Part shown: in pieces, positions 51,737-60,377 of the stretch
Position numbering within the stretch: position 1 is the stretch's first letter
Layout of the letters: every line of letters starts with the position of its first letter
NCBI GenBank assembly: GCA_009735695.1
Contig: SRSL01000001.1
Coordinates: 620,048-684,047 of the forward strand
DNA: 64,000 bases
Source of the DNA: Christiangramia bathymodioli
GTDB lineage: Bacteria; Bacteroidota; Bacteroidia; Flavobacteriales; Flavobacteriaceae
Reading direction: 5' to 3'
Made by a program: the position numbers and the translations under genes
Notes under the pieces: model-generated
What the model was told of the DNA's origin: nothing
The model's database searches: none
Seen by the model: the letters and a program-made list of their open reading frames with translations, nothing else

Positions 51737-52425
51737 TTAAAACTGTATTTAAAAATCCAACCCAGGATCTTAACTCCCGCAAAGATAGCACCTTTCACCG
51801 TTCCTGAAACCTTGGATTCGCCTATGCGGTTCTTGTAGTGAACGGGCACCTCGGCATAGTTCAGGTTTTGTCGTAAAGCCTTTAGTTGCATTTCAACCGT
51901 CCAGCCATAAGTTTTGTCCTGCATCTCCAGCTGAAGTAATTTCTCATATTTGATAGCCCGAAAAGGGCCAAGATCGGTAAAACGGGAATTGAAGAATAAT
52001 TTCATCAGACTTGTTGCCAGCCAGTTTCCGAAGATCTGCGGAAAGGTCATCGAGCCTTTTTCCCTCCACTCCCTGACTCGGGCGCCAACCACGAAATCTT
52101 TATTTTGCTCTAGAATTGGTTGCAGGACCTTATCCATTTCTGCCGGAAAATCGGAATAATCTCCATCGAGGAATACGATAATATCAGGTTTCGGACTATT
52201 TTCTGAAATATATTGCATCCCTTTGAGGCAGGCATAACCATAACCTTTCTGGTTTTCGGTAAGTACGGTAGCGCCAGACTCGCGAGCGTTTTTCTCGGTA
52301 TTATCGGTGGAATTATTGCTTACCACGATCACCTCATCCACATAATTCGGGATCTCACGGATCACATGAGCGATAGAATCCTCTTCATTAAAAGCTGGGA
52401 TAATGACTTTGATGATTTGGGGCAT
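51733..52425 (-). CDS. DPM1-like family 2 glycosyltransferase
   Basis: 230 residues. GT-A fold with VIIPAFNEEDSI, VVSNNSTDNT, VFLDGDYSD (D-x-D) and the C-terminal VPVHYKNRIGESKVSGTVKG. Members transfer a sugar to polyprenyl phosphate, which would feed the GT-C enzyme two genes downstream. The transcript order is DPM1-like, cellulose-synthase-like, GT-C. A TAAATTTG -7 box lies upstream at 52458-52451. Confidence 0.87.
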   Translation of the reverse strand: MPQIIKVIIPAFNEEDSIAHVIREIPNYVDEVIVVSNNSTDNTEKNARESGATVLTENQKGYGYACLKGMQYISENSPKPDIIVFLDGDYSDFPAEMDKVLQPILEQNKDFVVGARVREWREKGSMTFPQIFGNWLATSLMKLFFNSRFTDLGPFRAIKYEKLLQLEMQDKTYGWTVEMQLKALRQNLNYAEVPVHYKNRIGESKVSGTVKGAIFAGVKILGWIFKYSFK

Positions 52426-52450
52426 CAGATATCTTTGGTAATTGAAAGAG

Positions 52451-52458
52451 CAAATTTA
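52451..52458 (-). promoter_or_regulatory. -7 box of the glycosyltransferase genes
   Basis: Minus-strand TAAATTTG, a perfect TAnnTTTG match, 25 bases before the start at 52425. It overlaps the short gap after the ferredoxin gene stop. No TTG at -33. Confidence 0.45.
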
Positions 52459-52473
52459 GGACTTGTGATTTAT

Positions 52474-54057
52474 TTATTTGCTGCTCTGCCTGACTAAATC
52501 CATCAGGTCCATATTATCTCCCATCACGCTTTCTTCGTTATGGATGCGGTTCTTCCGGGAGCCGTTTTCCAGTTTCAGCACACCACGCGGACAAACTGCT
52601 GAACAGATCCCGCAGCCTACACAGCTGGAGCGAACGATATTTTCACCCTTTTGCGCATAGGCGCGCACATCGATCCCCATTTCGCAATAAACTGAACAGT
52701 TTCCGCAGGAAATACACTGCCCGCCATTGGTGGTAATTCTGAATTTGGAAAAAAGCCGTTGTTGCATTCCCAAAATCGCCGCCATCGGGCAACCGAACCT
52801 GCACCAGACCCGGCTTCCGAAGATGGGATAAAATCCAACGCCGATCACTCCGGAAAAAGCAGCACCAATCAGAAAACCATACCACTGCCTGAGTTGGTAC
52901 CCATCAAAAAAGAAGATCTTATAATTCCCGCTGAAATAATTGACACCAATGATCGCCATAATGATCGCGAAATAAGAGATCGCGCCGTATTTCGCATCTT
53001 TAGCCAGCTCATCCCTCTTAAAGATCATGATGAGGGCGAAAATAATGGTAAGCAAAAGAGCGCTTGCCCAAAGGAAAACATCCTTGGTCAACCAGTATCC
53101 CTGAGATTCATCACCCAGGAAACTGTAGACCACCGCGATCGTCATCACCGTCACAAATACCAGTACGCTATGAATCACCCAGCGTTCCACTTTCCATGCG
53201 AAAAGCGACTTATCTGAAAGGTGCCTGTAGGGATCCCCGGCTGTTTCAGCCAGTCCGCCACATCCACAAACCCAGGAGCAATACCATCTTTTCCCGTATT
53301 TATAGGTTAGGATGGGCGTGATCACGAAAATGGAAAGTACTCCGAAGATCAGCATAAACATTCCCAGGTTTCCGGCTGATAAAAATTCCTGGATCTTGTA
53401 GCCGGCAAAAAGATCGTAATTCAGCGGCCAGATATTCTTAAAATCGTAATAGGGTTTATTGAGCCTGATCAATATTTCCGGGATCAGAAAGGCAAAACCC
53501 AGTTGGAAGAACATCACCGAGAATGTACGAATTACCTCGTAGCGGTTATGACGATATTTTAAAATGAACTTATATCCAAAGACCAGGATAGCCAGTGTAT
53601 ATAGCGTTCCGTAAACGAACCATTGACTGGCGGGTCCGCCGTTGATCAATCTACTTAACGGATCGAACAGGGCAATAATCCCGGTATTGGCCCCATCTGG
53701 ATTAAGTCCCAGGTATTGCGGATACCAGTAAAGCACCACATAAAAAAGTGTGAGCGCGATCCCGGCGATCCAGGCCCAAAGGCCCCGATTGGTGGTAGAT
53801 TTAAACCAGACGCCGTCATTCTTGATCCCTTGATGTTTTCCAAGGTAGGCATCATTGGCAAAAATGATCGTTCCAATGCTGATAAGCCCAAGGGAAAGAG
53901 ACAGGAATAAGGTCTTATTGGGAAAATTCACATTGAAAACCGCCAATAACAGGATAAACAGTCCGGTAAGGCCAAGCCCGGTTGCCAGTTTTTGTTTTCC
54001 TGAAATGGATGCCGGCGAATCTCCCGTCATCGCCATGTTATGTTCTATTCTGCTCAT
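52474..54057 (-). CDS. NosR/YccM-like membrane ferredoxin
   Basis: 527 residues with about eight membrane helices and several cysteine clusters: WYCSWVCGCGG and VWCRFGCPMAA in the membrane part, then two [4Fe-4S] sites CISCGNCSVYCEMG and CVGCGICSAVCPRG near the C-terminus. Resembles NosR/NapH/YccM-type electron carriers that pass electrons across or along the membrane. The upstream flavoprotein reductase (55128) is a likely donor, now separated from it by a RAYT/REP insertion. Confidence 0.87.
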   Translation of the reverse strand: MSRIEHNMAMTGDSPASISGKQKLATGLGLTGLFILLLAVFNVNFPNKTLFLSLSLGLISIGTIIFANDAYLGKHQGIKNDGVWFKSTTNRGLWAWIAGIALTLFYVVLYWYPQYLGLNPDGANTGIIALFDPLSRLINGGPASQWFVYGTLYTLAILVFGYKFILKYRHNRYEVIRTFSVMFFQLGFAFLIPEILIRLNKPYYDFKNIWPLNYDLFAGYKIQEFLSAGNLGMFMLIFGVLSIFVITPILTYKYGKRWYCSWVCGCGGLAETAGDPYRHLSDKSLFAWKVERWVIHSVLVFVTVMTIAVVYSFLGDESQGYWLTKDVFLWASALLLTIIFALIMIFKRDELAKDAKYGAISYFAIIMAIIGVNYFSGNYKIFFFDGYQLRQWYGFLIGAAFSGVIGVGFYPIFGSRVWCRFGCPMAAILGMQQRLFSKFRITTNGGQCISCGNCSVYCEMGIDVRAYAQKGENIVRSSCVGCGICSAVCPRGVLKLENGSRKNRIHNEESVMGDNMDLMDLVRQSSK

Positions 54058-54081
54058 TCGATTTTATTTATTCCTTCAAAT

Positions 54082-54521
54082 GTGGATTTTAGACCTCACC
54101 GGTTTTAAAAACCTGTTAATTAAATATTAAACCTGATTCTTTAATTCCAAAATTTTCGTTCATATTCAAAAAATTAAAATTCTCAAATTACCCACAAGTT
54201 CCTGTTATGAGATTTGGGCTTTTCGGCATTTTAGTCAAGGTAAATCCTTCAATTTATTGATCATTTCTCAAGTGGATTCCAGACCTCACAGGTTTTGGAA
54301 ACCTGTGAGGTCTTCCTTTCATTTTTAATTAAAAGCTAGACTTAATTCTTTAATTCCAAAAGTTCGTTCATATTCAAAAAATTAAAATTCTCAAATTACC
54401 CACAAGTTCCTGTGGTGACATTTGGGATTTCCGGAATTTTAGTCATGTCTAATCCTTCAATTTATTTCTTATCTCTCAGGTGGATGCTAGACCTCACAGG
54501 TTTTGAAAACCTGTGAGGTCT
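54082..54521. repeat. Tandem REP-bearing direct repeats downstream of the RAYT gene
   Basis: Two consecutive units of about 190 bp (54082-54271) and 208 bp (54272-54479) share long identical tracts, and a third partial unit begins at 54480. Each opens with GTGGAT and a palindrome. 54281-54313 has 15-bp arms AGACCTCACAGGTTT/AAACCTGTGAGGTCT around TGG; 54489-54521 has 16-bp arms around a single G; 54091-54117 is decayed on its right arm. Together they fill the whole gap between the ferredoxin and RAYT genes. Confidence 0.85.
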
Positions 54522-54524
54522 TTA

Positions 54525-55073
54525 CTATTCAAAATCAAAATCATCTTTAAACTGAGAATGCACGAATTCGAAATTATCTTTATCCTCAAATAAAGCAAGA
54601 CCTGAATTTAATTCCAAAAATGAGTTATTATCCAGTATATAGTTTAAATACGATGAAAACTCATAATTTTTAAAATTTGATGCGACTCCATGATGTACTG
54701 GATTCTGATGAATATAAATAATTAAATTTCGAAGGTAGGTTTCGTCATCGATTTTCTTCCTTCTAAAACGATCCTGAAACAAGCTTCCTGTTCTATTATA
54801 AGCTTTATTTATTGCTTTGGCATAGGCATTAAAACAATTCGAAAAAGCCTGTGAGATGATCTTAGCTTCCATCTCCTTCTTGGTCTTAACCAACAGGTGA
54901 AAATGATTTGACAACAAACAGTAAGCATAGATATCACAAACGGATAACAGATATTTTTCAAATAGCGATAACAGGTACCGATAATTCCTCGTTTCAAAGA
55001 ATATAGCTTGCTTGTTATTACCACGATTAAATATGTGGTAATAGGAATCTGATATCATGGGTTCATATTGCAC
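54525..55073 (-). CDS. REP-associated tyrosine transposase (RAYT)
   Basis: 182 residues of the Y1 transposase family: SDSYYHIFNRGNNKQAIFF, YAYCLLSNHFHLLVK with the HUH pair His57/His59, and NKAYNRTGSLFQDRFRRK with tyrosines near the active site. RAYTs are single-copy domesticated relatives of IS200/IS605 transposases that mobilise or maintain REP palindromes. Matching palindromes lie on both sides (54091-54521 and 55091-55121), so protein and substrate are together. The unit separates the reductase from the ferredoxin gene. Confidence 0.92.
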   Translation of the reverse strand: MQYEPMISDSYYHIFNRGNNKQAIFFETRNYRYLLSLFEKYLLSVCDIYAYCLLSNHFHLLVKTKKEMEAKIISQAFSNCFNAYAKAINKAYNRTGSLFQDRFRRKKIDDETYLRNLIIYIHQNPVHHGVASNFKNYEFSSYLNYILDNNSFLELNSGLALFEDKDNFEFVHSQFKDDFDFE

Positions 55074-55090
55074 AATAACTCTAATTAATA

Positions 55091-55121
55091 ATCCTCACAG
55101 GTTTTTGAAACCTTTGAGGAT
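55091..55121. repeat. REP palindrome upstream of the RAYT gene
   Basis: ATCCTCACAGGTTT, TTG, AAACCTTTGAGGAT: 14-bp imperfect arms, same core CCTCACAGGTTT as the downstream copies. It lies 7 bases after the flavoprotein stop and may double as its terminator. Confidence 0.75.
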
Positions 55122-55127
55122 TTAATT

Positions 55128-56414
55128 TTAAACCTTCTGAAGATCCTCTTTAAAACTCCTGAAGATTTCCTTTTCGTGTCGGTCATAGAATTCAGGATCA
55201 AAATTGGCTTTTCTAAGGTTTGCCAGGACATAACCTATCTTCCTTTTTTCGCCAAGCCAATGGTTAAAAACTTCCTGCCTCATTCTTATTCCGAAGGTAT
55301 TAATCCCACGAAATTCTTCAGTTTGGGTATCATAGGCTATCGTGATGGCCTGAGGTTCATCAGAGTGTTGCCAGTGAAAATGGGCCACTTCGTCCTTCGG
55401 AACAGGCCACACCCAGCCGTAGGTTTGGTATTCGATATCAAAAAATTTGGCTGAGTTAAACCAGAATCCAGGTTCATATTTTGCAGGTTCCCCTGTTAAA
55501 GTCCTGGCAAGGGTTTCGCCCATGATCCTGCCGGTGTACCAGACCGCTTCCACTTCTTTGCGCTCCCCTATTCTTTCGCGATGCTGGACGCAATCGCCAA
55601 TCGCATATACATCAGGCACACTGGTTTCTAAATACCTGTTAACCAGGATACCTTTTTCGGTTTCCAGCTTGCTGTCCTTTAAAAAATCGATATTGGGTCG
55701 TACCCCAGTACATAGCCCCACCAGGTCGCAGTCTATCTTTTCTCCATCTTTGGTAAGCACGGCCTTCACACGGCCATTTTCGGCAGGAATGATTTTATCT
55801 AGTTCTGTATTATGCCTGAGATCGACACCATGTGAACGGATATGTTCTGAGATCATCTGGGCTTCCGGCAATGGCAAAACATTATGCCAGAAAGCCTTTT
55901 CCCGAACCAGGAAAGTCACCTCGATATTCCGCGTTCGTAACATTTCAGCAAATTCTACGCCTATGAGTCCGCCGCCCACGATCACTGCTTTCCGGGTATA
56001 TTTTGTATTCTCTTCTAGTAGCTCCAGATCCTGCTTGCTAACCAGTCCCTGCACACCGTCGAGCTCCTGACCTTCCCAACCAAATTTATTATAAACCGAG
56101 CCGGTTGCCAGCACCAGTTTGTCATATTCCATTGTATCAGATTCAGAAAAATGAAGTCGCTTCTTTTCGAAATCGATACTTTTCACCCAGGCCTGCTTAA
56201 GCTCGATCCCGTTCTTTTCCCAGAACCAGTCTTCGTATGGCTTCAGGTGTTCCCATTTCATATGCCCCATATACACATACATCAGCGCGGTTCGGGAAAA
56301 GAAATAGCGGGATTCCCCAGAGATCACCGTGATCTTTTTATCAGATCTTTTCCGAATATGCCTGGCTGCGGTGATTCCCGCGATCCCATTTCCGATAATG
56401 ACTATATGCTCCAT
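55128..56414 (-). CDS. FAD-dependent NAD(P)H oxidoreductase
   Basis: 428 residues of the pyridine-nucleotide-disulfide / nitrite-reductase-like class. FAD site VIIGNGIAGITAARHI, NAD(P)H site AVIVGGGLIGVEFAEML, LVLATGS, and YAIGDCVQH in the C-terminal FAD contact. No redox-active Cys pair, so it resembles rubredoxin or ferredoxin reductases. A natural electron donor to the NosR-like ferredoxin, which would be the next gene but for the RAYT/REP block. Divergent from the GH113-like gene. Confidence 0.87.
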   Translation of the reverse strand: MEHIVIIGNGIAGITAARHIRKRSDKKITVISGESRYFFSRTALMYVYMGHMKWEHLKPYEDWFWEKNGIELKQAWVKSIDFEKKRLHFSESDTMEYDKLVLATGSVYNKFGWEGQELDGVQGLVSKQDLELLEENTKYTRKAVIVGGGLIGVEFAEMLRTRNIEVTFLVREKAFWHNVLPLPEAQMISEHIRSHGVDLRHNTELDKIIPAENGRVKAVLTKDGEKIDCDLVGLCTGVRPNIDFLKDSKLETEKGILVNRYLETSVPDVYAIGDCVQHRERIGERKEVEAVWYTGRIMGETLARTLTGEPAKYEPGFWFNSAKFFDIEYQTYGWVWPVPKDEVAHFHWQHSDEPQAITIAYDTQTEEFRGINTFGIRMRQEVFNHWLGEKRKIGYVLANLRKANFDPEFYDRHEKEIFRSFKEDLQKV

Positions 56415-56525
56415 GAATTTTTAGTAATTTGGCTATGGCCTGGCCGCTTCTGAATTAGGTAAAGTAAACGGATAAATAGCCAGAATGCCAAGTTCCGGAA
56501 AAATTATGAAGAATCCTCAAAACTC

Positions 56526-57551
56526 GTGAAAAGACCAGGTTTTTATATCAACTCTTTAATACTGATAATTTTTTCAGCTCTGTGCTCCTGCCAGGCCGAA
56601 TTTCCCAAGAGAAAAATCAACGGTATTAGCCTGGTAGCTTCCCGGGACAGCCTTCGTACAGATCATCTTGAACCTATAAAAAAGACATATGCAAATGCGG
56701 TAGCGCTGATGCCTTATGCTTTTATGCGAGATAAAGAAAACCCGGAATTGATCTTCAATATTGACAGACAATGGTTCGGGGAAAGGGAAGAAGGGATCGA
56801 GCATTCGGTTGCCCTGCTAAAAAAGGCGAATTTAAGACTGATGATGAAACCACATATCTGGCTTAGAAATGGAGAATTCACAGGCGATCTCTCATTTGAT
56901 TCGGAAGACGACTGGAAAACATTTGAGAATTCTTATCGTGACTATATCCTGCTTTACGCCGGAATCGCTGAAAAACATCATTTCGAACTTTTATGTATCG
57001 GGACCGAATTGTTCAATTTTGTAGATCAAAGGCCGGAATTCTGGAAAAGCTTGATCTCCGAAATTCGGAAGAACTATCATGGAAAACTGGTTTATGCCGA
57101 AAACTGGGATAAGGTAAATCAAACCAATATCTGGCAACATCTCGACTTCATTGGGGTGGATGCTTATTTTCCCCTGAGCCAGGCAGAAGCTCCTACAGAA
57201 GCCGAGATCGTTGAAGGCTGGGAAATACACAAAGAAATGCTGGAGGAACTTTCTTCAGAACATGATTTACCGGTTTTATTTACCGAGTACGGCTACCGCA
57301 GCGTCGATCATGCTCTTAAGGAGCCCTGGAATTCGAGCCGTGACAGCATTCAACTGAATCATAACCTGCAGGCAAGGGCTCTCAAAGTTCTTTATGAGGA
57401 AATCTGGCCTGAATACTGGTTCGCGGGAGGATTTTTATGGAAGTGGCATCAGGATCTGGAAGTTGGCGGACTCTATGACAGCCAGTTCACTCCGCAAAAT
57501 AAACCCGCAGAAAAAGTAGTGAGCGAATATTACCGAAGGTTCAGGAATTAA
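56526..57551 (+). CDS. GH113-like glycoside hydrolase lipoprotein
   Basis: 341 residues from GTG 56526; the nearby ATG at 56507 is out of frame with an early stop. Lipoprotein signal with lipobox SALCS-C. TIM-barrel of the GH113/GTA type: NGISLVASRD, MMKPHIWL, acid-base Glu in CIGTELFNF, GVDAYFPLS, nucleophile Glu in VLFTEYGYRS, and GGFLWKWH. Known GH113 enzymes are beta-mannanases or mannosidases. No SusC/SusD pair nearby. The 3' end overlaps the convergent transferase by 11 bases. Confidence 0.85.
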   Translation: MKRPGFYINSLILIIFSALCSCQAEFPKRKINGISLVASRDSLRTDHLEPIKKTYANAVALMPYAFMRDKENPELIFNIDRQWFGEREEGIEHSVALLKKANLRLMMKPHIWLRNGEFTGDLSFDSEDDWKTFENSYRDYILLYAGIAEKHHFELLCIGTELFNFVDQRPEFWKSLISEIRKNYHGKLVYAENWDKVNQTNIWQHLDFIGVDAYFPLSQAEAPTEAEIVEGWEIHKEMLEELSSEHDLPVLFTEYGYRSVDHALKEPWNSSRDSIQLNHNLQARALKVLYEEIWPEYWFAGGFLWKWHQDLEVGGLYDSQFTPQNKPAEKVVSEYYRRFRN

Positions 57552-58227
57552 GTCTTTTATAGTAAAGCCTGGAAAGCTCTTCGGCGGTGGCACCAAATCG
57601 CCTTTTACAGTAAATTTCGGCAAATAAAAGCTGGGTCTTCAAAATGCCCATTTTCTCATAAAGTCGAGCCGAGGTGACCAGCCAGTTTTGAATAACCACA
57701 AAATGCCCACGTTTATATAAGCGTTTGATGATCTCGTTGTCCTCGTAAACCTGGTAAGCCTCATCAAAACCTCCAATTTCTTCGAACAATTCCCTTTTCA
57801 CAAAAAGTGACTGATCGCCACCCCTGCAGGAAATATGGTTGATCCTTGTGAACCAGGCTATCAAGTCCAGCCACCAGTGTTTTTTATCGAATTTCATCCT
57901 GAAACAACCTGCGAGCTTCCCGTTTTCGACCTCCTCCATGATCTGTTGGTCAAAACCAAAAGGCGGAAGGCTGTCGGCATGGAGAAAATAGAGCACTTCT
58001 CCTTTTGTTTCCCTGGCTCCCGCATTCATCTGAACGGCACGGCCTTTTTTGGAACTAATACAGCGACTTAGGGGATTTTCATCTGCGATCTTTTGGGTAG
58101 TATCCAAACTTCCACCATCAACTACCAGGATCTCCAAAACCTGGCCTGTCATATTTTCTTCCAGGTATTTTAGTAATATCGGGAGTTTTTGCTCTTCGTT
58201 ATATGTTGGGATGACAATGCTGATCAT
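57541..58227 (-). CDS. TIGR04283 arsenosugar-type glycosyltransferase
   Basis: 228 residues, GT-A fold: IVIPTYNEEQKLP, VVDGGSLDTT, GRAVQMNAGA, FLHADSLPP (metal site), GCFRMKFD and GGDQSLFVKRELFEEIGGFDE. This is the TIGR04283 family found with arsenosugar genes in cyanobacteria and Bacteroidetes. Proposed to act in assembling the sugar part of arsenosugars. One base after the DUF547 stop; last gene of the arsenosugar locus. Confidence 0.9.
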   Translation of the reverse strand: MISIVIPTYNEEQKLPILLKYLEENMTGQVLEILVVDGGSLDTTQKIADENPLSRCISSKKGRAVQMNAGARETKGEVLYFLHADSLPPFGFDQQIMEEVENGKLAGCFRMKFDKKHWWLDLIAWFTRINHISCRGGDQSLFVKRELFEEIGGFDEAYQVYEDNEIIKRLYKRGHFVVIQNWLVTSARLYEKMGILKTQLLFAEIYCKRRFGATAEELSRLYYKRLNS

Positions 58228-58228
58228 C

Positions 58229-59026
58229 TTATTTTGCTTCGTTCAGGTCCCAGTTATATTCCTTAAAACTGATCTTGGCATCCGGAGCTATTTTCTGATT
58301 GGAATACTGATTCACATAATCGATCAAACTTCCATTCCCGATAAAGTCATTTTTATACCAGTCGAAAATTGAAGATAAACGAACTGAATTCTCCGAGATT
58401 TGGTTCTTTTCAGAATTGATGAATTCTCTCGTCGCTTTTTCCAGTTGCTGCTCAAGCTTTTCGGCTGTGAATGCTTCACTCAGGAGCTTAGGACAGGAAA
58501 TGGAGGCGCAATTGATCGCAAAATGAATTCGTGGTTCGTTCATTTTCCTGAGGATACTGTTTTCAAGAGCACCAAGGGAAATTTTGGTATCGCCAACCGG
58601 AATGAACTCTTTTGTCCATGGCCCATCGATATCCTTGACGCTTTTCAGTGGGTAATTCCTGAGTATCAGATCTACCGTATAGGCGTTATACAGATTGATA
58701 TAATAGGCAAGCAATTCGGCATTCGACCAGTTTTCGTTCGGATTCTGGGCCGAGAGCATTTTCAGATACGCGTTCAGTTTCTCCCGGTCTTTCTGAAATC
58801 CTTTATAGTCAACCATCCCATCTTCACGAACATGCTGCTTCAAAAGTTCGTCCCAGGCTGAATGATCCAGTTGGACTTCTGAATTTTCAGCCGCAGCGAT
58901 CTCTTCATTAGTATCAGGAGTTGGCAAACCCTTGCTGTTGAAACCCGCGCTGGAGATCAAATTGCAGGAAGCAAAGGCAAAGCATCCAGTGATCAGGACC
59001 AGGGAACTTAGAATGAACTTTTTCAT
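58229..59026 (-). CDS. DUF547 lipoprotein
   Basis: The frame runs back to 59170, but those 48 codons come from genomic repeat sequence (note QAERSRSLV). ATG 59026 (MKKFILSSLVLITGCFAFASC) is the true start: 265 residues with a lipoprotein signal. DUF547 hallmarks: DYKGFQKDREKLNAYL, YYINLYNAYTVDLIL, PRIHFAINCASISCPKL and FDWYKNDF. DUF547 genes often occur in arsenosugar loci, but the activity is unknown. Conserved Cys/His suggest catalysis. Confidence 0.9.
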   Translation of the reverse strand: MKKFILSSLVLITGCFAFASCNLISSAGFNSKGLPTPDTNEEIAAAENSEVQLDHSAWDELLKQHVREDGMVDYKGFQKDREKLNAYLKMLSAQNPNENWSNAELLAYYINLYNAYTVDLILRNYPLKSVKDIDGPWTKEFIPVGDTKISLGALENSILRKMNEPRIHFAINCASISCPKLLSEAFTAEKLEQQLEKATREFINSEKNQISENSVRLSSIFDWYKNDFIGNGSLIDYVNQYSNQKIAPDAKISFKEYNWDLNEAK

Positions 59027-59084
59027 GGTTTTAATTTTAAATAGAATAGCTTTCGAATCCTCATATGTTGACAACAACACTAGG

Positions 59085-59355
59085 CTTCGACTGCGCTCAG
59101 CCTGACAGGGAACTTTTTGATGAAACCTATAGCTTTCGACTCCGCTCAAGCTGACACCGGAAGGCTGCACCTTCAGCTCAGCCTGACAGGGTAACTTTTT
59201 GATTAAAAACTTTAGCTTTCGACTCCGCTCAAGCTGACACCGGAAGGCTGCACCCTCAGCTCAGCCTGAGAAAGCAACTTTTTGATGAAACCTTTAGCCT
59301 TCGACTCCGCTCAAGCTGACACCGGAAGGCTGCGACTCCGCTCAGCCTGAGAATT
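59085..59355. repeat. Tandem repeat array inside the arsenosugar locus
   Basis: Three units of 82-83 bp start with TTCGACTCCGCTCAAGCTGA at 59135, 59218 and 59300, each continuing into CACCGGAAGGCTGC. Two carry the spacer CAACTTTTTGATGAAACC or a close variant. A related partial unit begins at 59086 and a final GACTCCGCTCAGCCTGAG at 59334. The same core appears within a glycosyltransferase gene at 49217-49237. No ORF. It fills most of the 380-base gap between ArsM and DUF547. Confidence 0.85.
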
Positions 59356-59383
59356 TTTCAACCACGCTTATCAGTCCGAATGC

Positions 59384-59407
59384 CACTTCGAGCGAATCCG
59401 AGAAGTG
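59384..59407 (-). terminator. Short hairpin abutting the arsM stop
   Basis: CACTTC (59384-59389) / GAAGTG (59402-59407), a 6-bp stem that touches the stop codon TAG at 59410-59408. No U-tract follows on the minus strand, so it may be a repeat remnant or an RNA-stabilising hairpin rather than a strong terminator. Confidence 0.35.
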
Positions 59408-60376
59408 CTAACAACAGCCTCCACCATCATAATGCCAGGTGGATTCGCTGATGAAAATATCATCGCGTCCAAGTCCTGACAAGGCCGCAGCCGTTTTATC
59501 ACAGATCGCCAAAGGCTGATTCTTTACCAGGATATGTCCCTTCCCGTCATCAAAATGATCATTCGCGCCATAATAGATCGCCGCTTTCCCGGTGAAAATA
59601 CATGGCCCGTCTTCAGGCATCGGATCTTTGATGGCCGCAACCTCAATAGATTCTATATAGATGAGTTCCTCGGTTGGATAATTTTTGGGATCCAGGATGC
59701 GATAAGGTTTCCTGGCCCTAATCTCAATGGTTCCAAAGCCAACATCGGTTAAGGCTTTCACGTATTCCGAGATGGGTAAACTACCGCTAAGGCATAAAGC
59801 GCGTAGTCTTTCATCATTTCTCAGGTCTTTGTTCATCTCCTGTTCACAGGTAGGATCGCTCATCACCAGCCTGCCGTGAGGTTTCAACACCCTATACATT
59901 TCCTTTAATGCCTGGGTAAGCTCTTCGGTCTTAAAAATATTGAACAGGCAGTTCTGGGCCGCAACATCTATAGAATTGTCCTCAACAGGCAGTGCCGTAG
60001 CATCACCCTTTTTAAGGTCAACGAACTCCGACCTGAACCATGGATTCAGCTCTTCAGCTTCCTTAAAGTTTTTCCTCGAGGCTTCCAGCATTTCATCTAC
60101 AACGTCCACTCCTATTACTCCTGACTTTTGCCTTGAAAAAAAAGCGAACTGCAGGAGTTCCATTCCACCGCCTACACCAACATATAGCGTCCTGGGATTG
60201 TTCACCAGGTCACGGGCATGAACTGTTGAGCCGCAGCCATAGTTCATTTCCTGCATGATCTTCGGAATCTTTAGTCCGGGTAATTCCCAAACCGGATTAG
60301 TCGTACAGCAAAGTCCAATATCTGGCGTTAATGCTGCTTCCCTGTATACATCCCTGGTTGTTTCTAAATAGCTCAT
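59408..60376 (-). CDS. arsM: Arsenite S-adenosylmethionine methyltransferase
   Basis: ATG 60376 (MSYLETTRDVYREAALTPDI) fixes the length at 322 residues; it lies one base after the phosphorylase stop. SAM site YVGVGGGMELLQFAFF, acidic GVDVVDEML, and arsenic-binding cysteines: C23-C24 (GLCCTTNP), Cys in DPTCEQEM, ALCLSGS and the C-terminal pair C321-C322 (GGGCC). The paired-Cys N-terminus and C-terminal tail mark the arsenosugar-type ArsM, which makes dimethylarsenite for ArsS. Confidence 0.92.
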   Translation of the reverse strand: MSYLETTRDVYREAALTPDIGLCCTTNPVWELPGLKIPKIMQEMNYGCGSTVHARDLVNNPRTLYVGVGGGMELLQFAFFSRQKSGVIGVDVVDEMLEASRKNFKEAEELNPWFRSEFVDLKKGDATALPVEDNSIDVAAQNCLFNIFKTEELTQALKEMYRVLKPHGRLVMSDPTCEQEMNKDLRNDERLRALCLSGSLPISEYVKALTDVGFGTIEIRARKPYRILDPKNYPTEELIYIESIEVAAIKDPMPEDGPCIFTGKAAIYYGANDHFDDGKGHILVKNQPLAICDKTAAALSGLGRDDIFISESTWHYDGGGCC

Positions 60377-60377
60377 C

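Noticed and set aside
55447-56070. 207-codon plus-strand frame, Ser-rich
   Set aside because: Antisense shadow of the FAD oxidoreductase, low-complexity composition, no start context.
59041-59070. tRNA T-arm-like TTTCGAATCC
   Set aside because: No matching acceptor, D or anticodon arms in either direction.
59027-59170. 48-codon N-terminal extension of the DUF547 gene
   Set aside because: Encoded by the dispersed repeat (QAERSRSLV); a perfect lipoprotein signal starts at 59026.
59085-59355. CRISPR array
   Set aside because: Units are 82-83 bp and nearly identical throughout, with no unique spacers and no cas genes.
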